NCBI RefSeq assembly: GCF_004011155.1
Contig: NZ_RJWG01000006.1
Span: forward strand, 1 to 64,000
Length of the DNA: 64,000 nucleotides
DNA from: Clostridium prolinivorans
GTDB lineage: Bacteria > Bacillota > Clostridia > Clostridiales > Clostridiaceae
Direction: 5' to 3'
Part shown: positions 36,270 through 44,761 of the stretch, in pieces
How the letters are laid out: every line of letters starts with the position of its first letter
How positions within the stretch are numbered: the first letter of the stretch is position 1
Made by a program: the position numbers and the translations under genes
The notes under the pieces: model-generated
What the model saw: only the letters and a program-made list of their open reading frames with translations
Databases searched by the model: none
Told to the model about the DNA's origin: nothing

Positions 36270-36949
36270 TATATCTCATCTCCTAATCTATGCATATATA
36301 TTACTTCGTTATCTGAGTCAGGTAATTTATAAAGATTATTTCTCCTCACAAATACACCTTCTTCAGTTTGAGGTACAACTTGATATAAAATCATTTTATC
36401 TGGCTTTCTTAAATAGCCTAATTCATTATTATAAAAATAATCACAATATCTTATAACTCTGCCTCCAAATTGTTCACAAGGAAAAGGTATAAGAGTAGGT
36501 TTCATTTTACCTTCACAGGCTTCTTCAACTTCAATAATTTCTATATTACTAATCCATGCAACATCTTGAGACCTTCCAAGAGTAGGAACTCCTATAGGCC
36601 TTTCAAAAAATTTTTTAAGCTCTAAATTATCTAAATATATATCAAGTTTTGGATTGACATGAAACTCTCTAATTATAATACCTTTTTCAGGATTTCTCTT
36701 TAAAATTTCTTTTTTAGAATCCATAAATAATCTAGTTGTAGTTTCTAAATCTCTTCCTATACCATCATAACTGTATTTAAATCCTATTAATGTTTCATTC
36801 TTTTCTATTAAAGAACCTTTACAGCAGCTTATTAACCCAACAATATTAGAATATGATGGTACAGGTGCAGATATTGCTACACCTGTATTAATAAAAGGCA
36901 TCTTAAATGTAGCAGTATAAGCCTGAAAGGTTATATGTAAAACCTTCAT
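36269..36949 (-). CDS. cas5: Cascade subunit Cas5 (type I-B)
   Basis: The protein has 226 residues of the RAMP fold. The N-terminal VLHITFQAYTATFKMP and the glycine-rich PVPSYSNIVGLISCCKG match Cas5t-type proteins of I-B systems, which cap the crRNA 5' handle. It lies 11 bp after cas7 and overlaps cas3. The C-terminal region has FVRRNNLYKLPDS, also seen in the family. Confidence 0.92.
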   Translation of the reverse strand: MKVLHITFQAYTATFKMPFINTGVAISAPVPSYSNIVGLISCCKGSLIEKNETLIGFKYSYDGIGRDLETTTRLFMDSKKEILKRNPEKGIIIREFHVNPKLDIYLDNLELKKFFERPIGVPTLGRSQDVAWISNIEIIEVEEACEGKMKPTLIPFPCEQFGGRVIRYCDYFYNNELGYLRKPDKMILYQVVPQTEEGVFVRRNNLYKLPDSDNEVIYMHRLGDEI

Positions 36950-36960
36950 ATAATCAACTC

Positions 36961-38043
36961 CTACTTATAACCTAATTCTCGTTCATTAAATTTTTTCACA
37001 GCATCAATTGGAGATGTTACAACTACTAAATCCTTAAATTCTTCATCACTTGAAATATCGTAAATTTCCTGCTCATTCTTAATATAGCCTTTTCTAATTC
37101 CTATATAAACATTTCCTGTAATTCTATCCTTATAATCCCTTAAAACTTCTTTGAAAGTTTCAGTTTTAAAAAGTAACTCTTTCTCTTCTATAAATAAACT
37201 ATTAAAAATAGGATTCCCACAGTTTAAAGGTGCTAAAATAATTGCTTTTGGAGCTAAATCTGTTCCAAATGCAGCTTGCTTTGCCCCACCTCTTAATACA
37301 CTTAAAGCTTTTAAAAGTTCACCAGCTCTCTTCTTTCTTTCTTCATTTAAATTCTTAAGAGCATATACCTTCCAATTTTTCTTTTCATCTTCAACTTTAA
37401 TTTCTTCAATTAATCCATCTTTAATAAACTTTTCAACTTTATTTTCATCTAACTCAATTCTATCTCCACAGTTATTAAAAACGCCAAGTCTACCATAATC
37501 TAAACAAAAAATACCTTGAAGATCTGTAGTATAAAACATTGTACTATAAGGTTGTGGCGTACCTTCTTTTAAATGAACAAAACCTTCATCAACTGTCTTC
37601 CATCCTCTTTTCCTTAAAGATAGAAGTATAGATGCCATAAACGGTGAAGTTCTTATAAGAGCCCTAGTTTTTCCTGAAGTTTTTTTACCTTCTTCTTCAG
37701 TTTCCTTACCCTGTCCCCCTTTAGCTTCCATATATCCAAAAATATCATCTTCAACAAACTCAACCGGATTTAATTCTCCAGCAATTTTATTTGTATTACC
37801 TTTCTCATTAGCACCTATAGCCTTAAGCTCACTTTTATCCCAGCCTGTTTCCTCAATAAGTGTATTTCTAAGCCATCTTTTCCATGCTTGAGCTGATACA
37901 TAAGGTGCTTTTTCCCCCTTATAAACAAGAGTTTTAGGAACTGTTACATTTCTGTCTTCACCATCTCCAAGCCCTGCTCCATTTAAAAAACTTCCATCTG
38001 CCTCAATTAAAAATGTACCTGCAATATGAGTAAATTCTTTCAT
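36961..38043 (-). CDS. cas7: Cascade backbone subunit Cas7 (Cst2/DevR family)
   Basis: The protein has 360 residues. It starts with THIAGTFLIEADGSFLNGAG, includes YVSAQAWKRWLRNTLIEETG and GGAKQAAFGTDLAPKAIILA, and matches the Cas7/Cst2/DevR family, which polymerises along the crRNA spacer. The Cst2 type together with a Cst1-like Cas8 indicates the Tneap variant of subtype I-B. Its ATG overlaps the cas8 stop by 4 bp (ATGA). Confidence 0.95.
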   Translation of the reverse strand: MKEFTHIAGTFLIEADGSFLNGAGLGDGEDRNVTVPKTLVYKGEKAPYVSAQAWKRWLRNTLIEETGWDKSELKAIGANEKGNTNKIAGELNPVEFVEDDIFGYMEAKGGQGKETEEEGKKTSGKTRALIRTSPFMASILLSLRKRGWKTVDEGFVHLKEGTPQPYSTMFYTTDLQGIFCLDYGRLGVFNNCGDRIELDENKVEKFIKDGLIEEIKVEDEKKNWKVYALKNLNEERKKRAGELLKALSVLRGGAKQAAFGTDLAPKAIILAPLNCGNPIFNSLFIEEKELLFKTETFKEVLRDYKDRITGNVYIGIRKGYIKNEQEIYDISSDEEFKDLVVVTSPIDAVKKFNERELGYK

Positions 38044-39698
38044 GCTAATTTTCCCTCCTTAATATATTCACGATAAAGTTCTGCAAAAGCTAATCTTAAT
38101 TGAAACATTAGCTCTTTAATATTTTTATTTCCTTCTTCATCAGTAATAAAATCAAGCCATCCATCATAATCCAATTTCAAAGTTTCACACTCATAAATAT
38201 CAGCCAACTTTGAAAAGTTATCCTTAAGCCAATACTCATCAAAATTTTTAAAGTTATCAAGTATGTTCTTTTTAAATTTTTCAATTCCCTTATAAGCACC
38301 ATTTTCTTTATCTAAAACATAATATTTAAAATATAACTCTGCAAAAGTTTTTATCTTTTTATGAGTATTTATAGATTTAACTTTATAGTCCAAACTATCT
38401 TCCTCCTCGGTAACCTCAAGAGTATCACTATTACATAAATAATACATAATCGTATCAAAACCTTCCTTATGATTTGTGTTTAAATATTTATCATTTCTAT
38501 TAAAAAGTTCCAAATAATCAACGATGTTTGCATTTCCATTTAATATGAGATCAACCATAATACTTTTTGCAAGATTTTTATTTTCTGAGTAAGCAAACAC
38601 ATCACTTTTTTGTATTCTTGATAATTCTTTTTCTTCTTTCCCAGAAATCATTACCGCTGCAACCTTTTTAGCAAAATTTAAAGCTTTAGGAGTCTTACCC
38701 ACAATATATTTTTGAAAATATTCATAAAATTCCGGTATAACTCCTTTATATTTTCCTTTAGGATATAACCCAATATAATCCCATCCGTAACTAATACAAT
38801 CAAAAAGTGATCCATTCTTATCTTTAGAAATAAGTTTTAAAAACTCATTTCTAAAACTCTGAGATTTTCTCGAAACTTCCCAAATAAATTTTAAAGGTTT
38901 ATTTGGAATTTCTATCATATCACAGTCTGCTCCTGTACCTGCATTTGAAAATAGCCAAAGATAAATAGCAACAGTTTCAGGTAAACTTTCCTGTTTTCTC
39001 ACTTCTTGAAGCAATTCAAAATATTCTAATAATCTTAAATAAATTACACTACTTCCTTCTTTTTTACCATAAATTTCTTTATTACCTCCAGAAATCCTAT
39101 CTAAATTTTCAGCCACGATTCCTTTAGTTAAATCAATCATTATACTTTCAGAAGTACTTTCAATACAGATTAATCTTCCTTTTATGAGCATTGTCCCAAG
39201 TGGTATATAATTAACTGCAAACAGACATTTAGGGCAAATATTTAGCATCCTTGAAGCAGAAGGTAATGCTTGAGCGTCATTTCCTATGCTGCCTATTAAT
39301 GGAAAAAAATCTCTGCCAACATACTTTTTTCCATTAACTTTTATATTATGTTTTTTAGCAATTTCTCTCCATAATATGTCAATATCAAAATTATGTTTTT
39401 CGCCACAAATTTCACAAATCTCTCCAGTGTCTTTTTTCTTCATCTCAATTAAGAGTGCCTTTAAAAAATCTATATATATTTCTTTGTTTTTAGGTTTAAA
39501 TGCATTTTGAAATAATGGACCATTAGTACCAAAAATCATAGTAAAACTCTTAGTTTCTTTATTTATAGTTGCTATATCATATTTATTAAATGCCTCTTCA
39601 ATATCCTCAATTTTTAAATCCTCAAAACTTGACTTATCAGCTAATGCAGCTATAGTACAAAGTCCTGTATCAACAAAAGGATTCCCACTTCTTTTCAA
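38040..39698 (-). CDS. cas8: Cascade large subunit Cas8 (Cas8b1/Cst1-like) with zinc-finger cysteines
   Basis: The protein has 552 residues. The N-terminal GNPFVDTGLCTIAAL block is typical of Cst1-type Cas8b. Paired cysteines CEICGEKH (about 98-105) and CPKCLF (about 153-158) form a likely zinc finger. Cas8 recognises the PAM and the non-target strand. It starts at TTG with GGAAGTGAG and lies 42 bp after cas6. In some I-B systems an internal start in cas8 makes a small Cas11 subunit; a C-terminal start cannot be decided by eye here. Confidence 0.9.
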   Translation of the reverse strand: MKRSGNPFVDTGLCTIAALADKSSFEDLKIEDIEEAFNKYDIATINKETKSFTMIFGTNGPLFQNAFKPKNKEIYIDFLKALLIEMKKKDTGEICEICGEKHNFDIDILWREIAKKHNIKVNGKKYVGRDFFPLIGSIGNDAQALPSASRMLNICPKCLFAVNYIPLGTMLIKGRLICIESTSESIMIDLTKGIVAENLDRISGGNKEIYGKKEGSSVIYLRLLEYFELLQEVRKQESLPETVAIYLWLFSNAGTGADCDMIEIPNKPLKFIWEVSRKSQSFRNEFLKLISKDKNGSLFDCISYGWDYIGLYPKGKYKGVIPEFYEYFQKYIVGKTPKALNFAKKVAAVMISGKEEKELSRIQKSDVFAYSENKNLAKSIMVDLILNGNANIVDYLELFNRNDKYLNTNHKEGFDTIMYYLCNSDTLEVTEEEDSLDYKVKSINTHKKIKTFAELYFKYYVLDKENGAYKGIEKFKKNILDNFKNFDEYWLKDNFSKLADIYECETLKLDYDGWLDFITDEEGNKNIKELMFQLRLAFAELYREYIKEGKLA

Positions 39699-39740
39699 AT
39701 TCTCACTTCCTTTATTTTAAAATTTTAAATTAGCATTAAA

Positions 39741-40502
39741 TTATATTTTCCCTTTAGGGTAATAAACCTCTACAAGTCCCATGCCAAGTGAAGATTTACT
39801 TCCAAATCCAGCTTCATATCCAATTTTAATAAGCTCTTCACTGCCTTTTATTTCAAATATAGGATTATATCCTTTTATAAAACTATTTTTAATATTAATT
39901 CTCTTTCCTTTTATACATTTATCCAAATTTACTATTTTCATTTCAAAATTTAAATCATTAGGTAAAGTATTTGTTAATGCAAAATACTTTCTTAAAAGAT
40001 TATTTTTTATGTTCTCTATAAATTTTTCGTTTTCTGGTGATAAATAATATTGCTTAAATTCACCCTCTACTACAGTTCCAGTATTTACAGCAATAGGAGA
40101 CAAGCAACGAAACATCATTTTGTTTTTAAACTGTGGTGATTTTAATACCTCCACATTTAAAACCTGAAATTCTCCTTCTGAAATATTTACTGTACATTCA
40201 TTTAAAAGAGATTGAGCGAAATAAAGTATAAATTCATTTACAGGTGAACTTATATACCAAGTAATAATATCTTTAAACAAAATGTATGATTCTTTTATTT
40301 CATATTTATGACAAATTAATGTACTATAAGTAAATAATTTAAATTTTTTACCACCAGCACTATATCCTTCCTCATGAAGTGTATTAGCAAAGTCTATATT
40401 GCTCTTACTAATAAATTTATATATTAAAGATGTAATATAATAATTGTAATTTATATCAATAGCTTTATCATTTAAAAGCTCTAAGTTTACTTTCAGTCTC
40501 AT
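39741..40502 (-). CDS. cas6: CRISPR RNA endonuclease Cas6
   Basis: The protein has 253 residues. It starts RLKVNLELLNDKAIDINYNYY, and the C-terminal glycine-rich loop IGYEAGFGSKSSLGMGLVEV is diagnostic of Cas6. Cas6 cuts the array transcript within each repeat, leaving the ATTGAAAC tag. It is the first gene of the interference operon. ATG after TTAGGAAGTGATTAA. Its promoter must lie between 40503 and the old end of array 2 at about 40662, unless array transcription reads through. Confidence 0.95.
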   Translation of the reverse strand: MRLKVNLELLNDKAIDINYNYYITSLIYKFISKSNIDFANTLHEEGYSAGGKKFKLFTYSTLICHKYEIKESYILFKDIITWYISSPVNEFILYFAQSLLNECTVNISEGEFQVLNVEVLKSPQFKNKMMFRCLSPIAVNTGTVVEGEFKQYYLSPENEKFIENIKNNLLRKYFALTNTLPNDLNFEMKIVNLDKCIKGKRINIKNSFIKGYNPIFEIKGSEELIKIGYEAGFGSKSSLGMGLVEVYYPKGKI

Positions 40503-40661
40503 TTAATCACTTCCTAATTTCAACCTTAGTTATAATAATTATAAATATGAAGATAATTATTACGAAAATTATACATTATATGGTATAATTTTGCAATATT
40601 TTATTTAATAAATATAAATAATAAATGATTTTAATTTTTGATGATTCCACTTGTTTTAAAA

Positions 40662-42558
40662 AACTTTCATGCTCCTCTAAAAAGATTAAACATGAAGAAT
40701 TTAAAAAAATTCAATATTAGTTTCTTGAGTTTCAATTCCATCTTGGAGAAGATTAAACCTTGGCTTTTATTTATGAGCTTGACGATAAGGACGAAGTTTC
40801 AATTCCATCTTGGAGAAGATTAAACTTTACAGTGTACAGCATTTTAGCAGTCATTCTACTAAGTTTCAATTCCATCTTGGAGAAGATTAAACTAAAATTA
40901 AATCCTGATTTAACATACAATTCTCAATTGTTTCAATTCCATCTTGGAGAAGATTAAACGTGGGCTCTTGTGGCTTCTTCTCTTTCACTACTTCTACGTT
41001 TCAATTCCATCTTGGAGAAGATTAAACCGGGGTATGAAAAGTGTTATATAGCTTGTCTTATAGGGTTTCAATTCCATCTTGGAGAAGATTAAACTCCTTT
41101 CTTAAACAATTTACCCTATCAATTAAATTTGTTTCAATTCCATCTTGGAGAAGATTAAACCTCAAGTGGTGGTGGTACTGTAAGAACAACTACTCAAGTT
41201 TCAATTCCATCTTGGAGAAGATTAAACAGGAACTGTTTACCAAGCTACAAACTGGTATTGTTTGTTTCAATTCCATCTTGGAGAAGATTAAACGCTGTAG
41301 GATTGAAAAGTGCGAATTTATGCTTGATATGTTTCAATTCCATCTTGGAGAAGATTAAACATTCTAATTTCACTGATATTATGTTTTTTAGTAATAAGTT
41401 TCAATTCCATCTTGGAGAAGATTAAACTAACCTTAATAAGTGTTTCATAATTAATTGTTTTTTCGTTTCAATTCCATCTTGGAGAAGATTAAACGTAATT
41501 CCTCTACGCTTAGCGCTCTTAGCTTTGACAGGTTTCAATTCCATCTTGGAGAAGATTAAACCAGATACAGTAAAAAGAAATGGAGTAAGTATTTAGAGTT
41601 TCAATTCCATCTTGGAGAAGATTAAACTGTTGTTCAAATGTTTTACGATATGTTTCACTATAAAAGTTTCAATTCCATCTTGGAGAAGATTAAACATAGT
41701 ACTCTATTCGCAATCTCAATTTGATTTTTTTCGTTTCAATTCCATCTTGGAGAAGATTAAACTAAATTAAGCATATAAATATGCTTAATAAAAATAAGTT
41801 TCAATTCCATCTTGGAGAAGATTAAACGCTTATGTGATGCATGCCATAATAAAATGCATGATGTTTCAATTCCATCTTGGAGAAGATTAAACCCTTCGGA
41901 TCTATATCTAGATTAGTAGTAATGATTAAGTTTCAATTCCATCTTGGAGAAGATTAAACTATACAAGCCCCTACTGGTGGTAATCCATCACTTATGTTTC
42001 AATTCCATCTTGGAGAAGATTAAACTCTTACCCATGCCCTAAATTCTTTAGCTTTTTCAGTTTGTTTCAATTCCATCTTGGAGAAGATTAAACTTTATTT
42101 AGCACTTCCTCAAATCTTTTCTTAATTGCGTTTCAATTCCATCTTGGAGAAGATTAAACCTGAAAGCAATAAGGTGTTGAATCTATGCTATGTAAGTTTC
42201 AATTCCATCTTGGAGAAGATTAAACATAATAGTAATTGAAAGGTTATCAATATGATAACTAAGTTTCAATTCCATCTTGGAGAAGATTAAACTCAATGCA
42301 GAATATGAAATAATGTTTAACATACTTAGTTTCAATTCCATCTTGGAGAAGATTAAACGCGTAGATTTAAGTGTAATACAAGCTACTATGCAAAGTTTCA
42401 ATTCCATCTTGGAGAAGATTAAACCCGCAGTGGCTTAAGACATTAATTCATAATTATAAAAGTTTCAATTCCATCTTGGAGAAGATTAAACTAAGTACAT
42501 ATTCTAAGATAGAAAGTAACCAGCAACAGTTTCAATTCCATCTTGGAGAAGATTAAAC
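40662..42558 (-). CRISPR. CRISPR array 2, type I-B, 28 intact repeats plus a degenerate terminal repeat
   Basis: The same 30-bp repeat as array 1. Intact copies run from 40729-40758 to 42529-42558, with 28 spacers of 35-38 nt. The remnant at 40662-40691 keeps only AAGATTAAAC and scattered matches, marking the old (left) end. It is read on the minus strand from a leader at 42559-42686, in the same direction as the cas genes, and lies between cas2 and cas6. All 28 inner repeats appear identical by eye, which suggests an active array. Confidence 0.98.
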
Positions 42559-42686
42559 ACCGACGTAAAGTCGCTAAAATAAACACCTCCGAGTATTCAT
42601 TTTATGTATATTTTCTGAAAGCTCTAATTATTAAGAAAACTAGGGGGTGTTTATAAATTTATTTCATTATATATCCTATATTACCA
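42559..42686 (-). promoter_or_regulatory. Leader of CRISPR array 2
   Basis: 128 bp with the same length and almost the same sequence as the array 1 leader. The inverted repeat ATAAACACCTCC (42579-42590) / GGGGGTGTTTAT (42643-42654) is fully conserved, whereas the segment GAGCTCTAATTATT corresponds to a variable block. It starts exactly at the repeat boundary and ends 53 bp before the cas2 stop. Confidence 0.85.
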
Positions 42687-42739
42687 AATTGTATTTAAAT
42701 TTACAAGTGATAAAAGAACAATTTATGATATTATCTAAA

Positions 42740-43003
42740 TTAAATAAAATTTATTACTGGATTTTTCTCTTTACCTATAACATTTTTAGATATCCATTTT
42801 TTATCTCGTGATGTAAAAATAATTACAGAATCTTCTGTTTCATCTATTATTTTTTTAAGCTCATTTTTTATTTTTACAAGTTGGGATTGTGTAAGCTCTC
42901 CTTCAAATACAGAATTTTGTATCCAATTTAAGTAGCCTCTCATTAATTTTAAAACTTTACTAACTCTCTTCTCTCCGATATCATAAACTAATAATACATA
43001 CAT
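42740..43003 (-). CDS. cas2: CRISPR adaptation protein Cas2
   Basis: The protein has 87 residues from the ATG at 43003 (MYVLLVYDIGEKRVSK); in-frame upstream TTG/GTG codons overlap the cas1 stop and the ribosome site. The YVLLVYDI strand with its Asp and GYLNWIQNSVFEGEL are family-typical. Cas2 bridges two Cas1 dimers in the integrase. It starts 2 bp after the cas1 stop. Confidence 0.97.
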   Translation of the reverse strand: MYVLLVYDIGEKRVSKVLKLMRGYLNWIQNSVFEGELTQSQLVKIKNELKKIIDETEDSVIIFTSRDKKWISKNVIGKEKNPVINFI

Positions 43004-43005
43004 AA

Positions 43006-43995
43006 CTACCACCAAACTTTAAACCCTTCATAATTTTCTAAACCTGTAATGTGTTTTATTATTTTATATAATTCAAGCCTTACAAGGCTTTTGTAACTTA
43101 CATTTTTTTCAAGTTTTTTATGTGTTATTGTTGAATTCATTTTATTATCAAATTCCATAACAAATTTCTTTTTCCCCTCTTCAGTTAAATAACAGTAGTT
43201 AAGTTCATTTAAAAAATCATTTTCTTTTAGCATTCCTTCATTTACCATTTTAAAAATAATTCTATCTACTATAATAGGTTTAAAAATTTCACTTATATCA
43301 AGACTTAATGAAAATCTTCTCTCTGAAGGTTCATGAAGGTAACTTATAGTAGGATTAAGTTGAGTATTATAAATTTCACTTAGGACAGCACTATACATCA
43401 TGGAATTTCCGAAGGATATAAGAGCATTCATTGGATTATCCGGTGGCCTTTTAACTCTACTTTTAAAATCTAAACGGTTATTTATAATTGTTTCAAAAGT
43501 TCCATAATATATATTTCTTATACTCCCTTCAATTCCCATGATAGTTCCTATATCAAAAGCCTTTAAAAGTTCTAATCTCATATTATCAATTTTAACAATA
43601 GCTTCATTTAACTCTGGATGCTTAATAGCATAATGCTTTAAATTTTTTATTATATTATAACTTGCTGAATAAATAAGTTCTCTTGCTATATAAACTCTCT
43701 TTTCATAATCTATATAATGCTTTGCTTGATTTATCAAAATATATCCTGAATTTAGTCTTTCTCTTGGATAAAAAGTACCTGTATAATATCCATAATAATT
43801 AAACATATGAATTGGAATATTACTTTGCCCAAGAAAATTAATACATTTTGTGTTTAAATCAACTTCTCCATAAAGATATATACTTTCAATATCATTAATA
43901 GGAAGTACCTTTTTCCTCTGTTCCATTTCAAAGAATACTGTATTATCTTTCCTTCTTAATCTTCCATCCTTAAAAACATAATAATTTTGTTTCAT
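43006..43995 (-). CDS. cas1: CRISPR integrase Cas1
   Basis: The protein has 329 residues from the ATG at 43995 (MKQNYYVFKDGRLRRKDNT), chosen over a TTG six codons upstream because AAGGATG then sits correctly. Metal ligands are visible as the glutamate in GIEGSIRNIYY, the histidine in SYLHEPSERRFSL and the aspartate in LDISEIFKPIIVDR. It inserts new spacers at the leader end of both arrays. It lies between cas4 and cas2. Confidence 0.97.
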   Translation of the reverse strand: MKQNYYVFKDGRLRRKDNTVFFEMEQRKKVLPINDIESIYLYGEVDLNTKCINFLGQSNIPIHMFNYYGYYTGTFYPRERLNSGYILINQAKHYIDYEKRVYIARELIYSASYNIIKNLKHYAIKHPELNEAIVKIDNMRLELLKAFDIGTIMGIEGSIRNIYYGTFETIINNRLDFKSRVKRPPDNPMNALISFGNSMMYSAVLSEIYNTQLNPTISYLHEPSERRFSLSLDISEIFKPIIVDRIIFKMVNEGMLKENDFLNELNYCYLTEEGKKKFVMEFDNKMNSTITHKKLEKNVSYKSLVRLELYKIIKHITGLENYEGFKVWW

Positions 43996-44013
43996 ATACC
44001 CACATCCTTTCAA

Positions 44014-44526
44014 CTAACAAAAGCATAATTCATAATAACTGCAACTTTTACATTTCTTTTCTTTAACCTTTTGGGGAGGAAACTCCATATTTGATATCTC
44101 AACTATTTGATTCATAAATTTTTCTATAGAACATTTGTCTTCATCAGTATAATTTATTATTTCAGTCTTTTTTAAATTAGGATAATGAATTATTCCCTTT
44201 CTGCAATCTATACCCTTTTGCTGAAGATAGTAAATATAGTACAGAATCTGAACTTTACTTGCTTCCTTCATAGCTTTAGTAGATTTTATTTCATGTACAG
44301 TAAGTTCATTATCTATATAATCTATTCTTATAGAATTGTCTATAAGAATTTCACTTCTTTTACTTGTTAATGAATTATTATGTATTTCTTTACCCAAAGC
44401 AACTTTATCAGAATTTTGCTCCATTGTTATTCCATGTAAGAAAAACCAAAGTTTTTTCTTACAAATTAATAAATAATTTATTTGTGTTCCTGTTATTTTA
44501 ATATGTTCACCAAAAATATTTTCCAT
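44014..44526 (-). CDS. cas4: CRISPR adaptation exonuclease Cas4
   Basis: The protein has 170 residues from the ATG at 44526 (MENIFGEHIKITGTQIN), which has GGAAGTGA upstream; an earlier ATG sixteen codons away lacks one. RecB-like nuclease residues lie in RIDYIDNELTVHEIKSTK. Iron-sulfur cysteines are CKKKLWFF near the start and CKSCSYYELCFC at the end. Cas4 trims prespacers and selects the PAM. It is the first gene of the adaptation operon cas4-cas1-cas2. Confidence 0.95.
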   Translation of the reverse strand: MENIFGEHIKITGTQINYLLICKKKLWFFLHGITMEQNSDKVALGKEIHNNSLTSKRSEILIDNSIRIDYIDNELTVHEIKSTKAMKEASKVQILYYIYYLQQKGIDCRKGIIHYPNLKKTEIINYTDEDKCSIEKFMNQIVEISNMEFPPQKVKEKKCKSCSYYELCFC

Positions 44527-44685
44527 AAAATCACTTCCCATTTTAAAAATTATATTTATATTATGGACAACCATTTTGCTTATTAATCAACAAAAATAAT
44601 TTTTTATCAAAAGTAAAATTATTATAAATTTGATCCGAAATCCCTTTTCAGAAAATCTATCCATTGCTTATTTAAATATTGTATG

Positions 44686-44709
44686 TTAATGTGTATATGT
44701 GTATAAATT
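44686..44709. promoter_or_regulatory. TGTGTATA motif cluster upstream of the levR-like gene
   Basis: TTAATGTGTATATGTGTATAAATT (shown as TTAATGTGTATA then TGTGTATAAATT) is the same TGTGTATA motif as the two perfect repeats between the regulator gene and the PTS operon. This suggests autoregulation by the same protein. Confidence 0.4.
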
Positions 44710-44761
44710 CATTAATAACCTATATATTTTATACATTATAAAATATAGGAAGTGATATATT

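Noticed and set aside
40638-42407. Several open frames across array 2 on both strands
   Set aside because: They contain repeated FNSILEKIK, FQFHLGED or LIFSKMELK, which are translations of the CRISPR repeat.
34041-44526. A second CRISPR type (type III) mixed into the locus
   Set aside because: No cas10, csm or cmr genes are present; all components fit one I-B system.
32100-44620. CRISPR locus carried by a transposon or prophage
   Set aside because: I saw no transposase, integrase or flanking target repeats around the locus.
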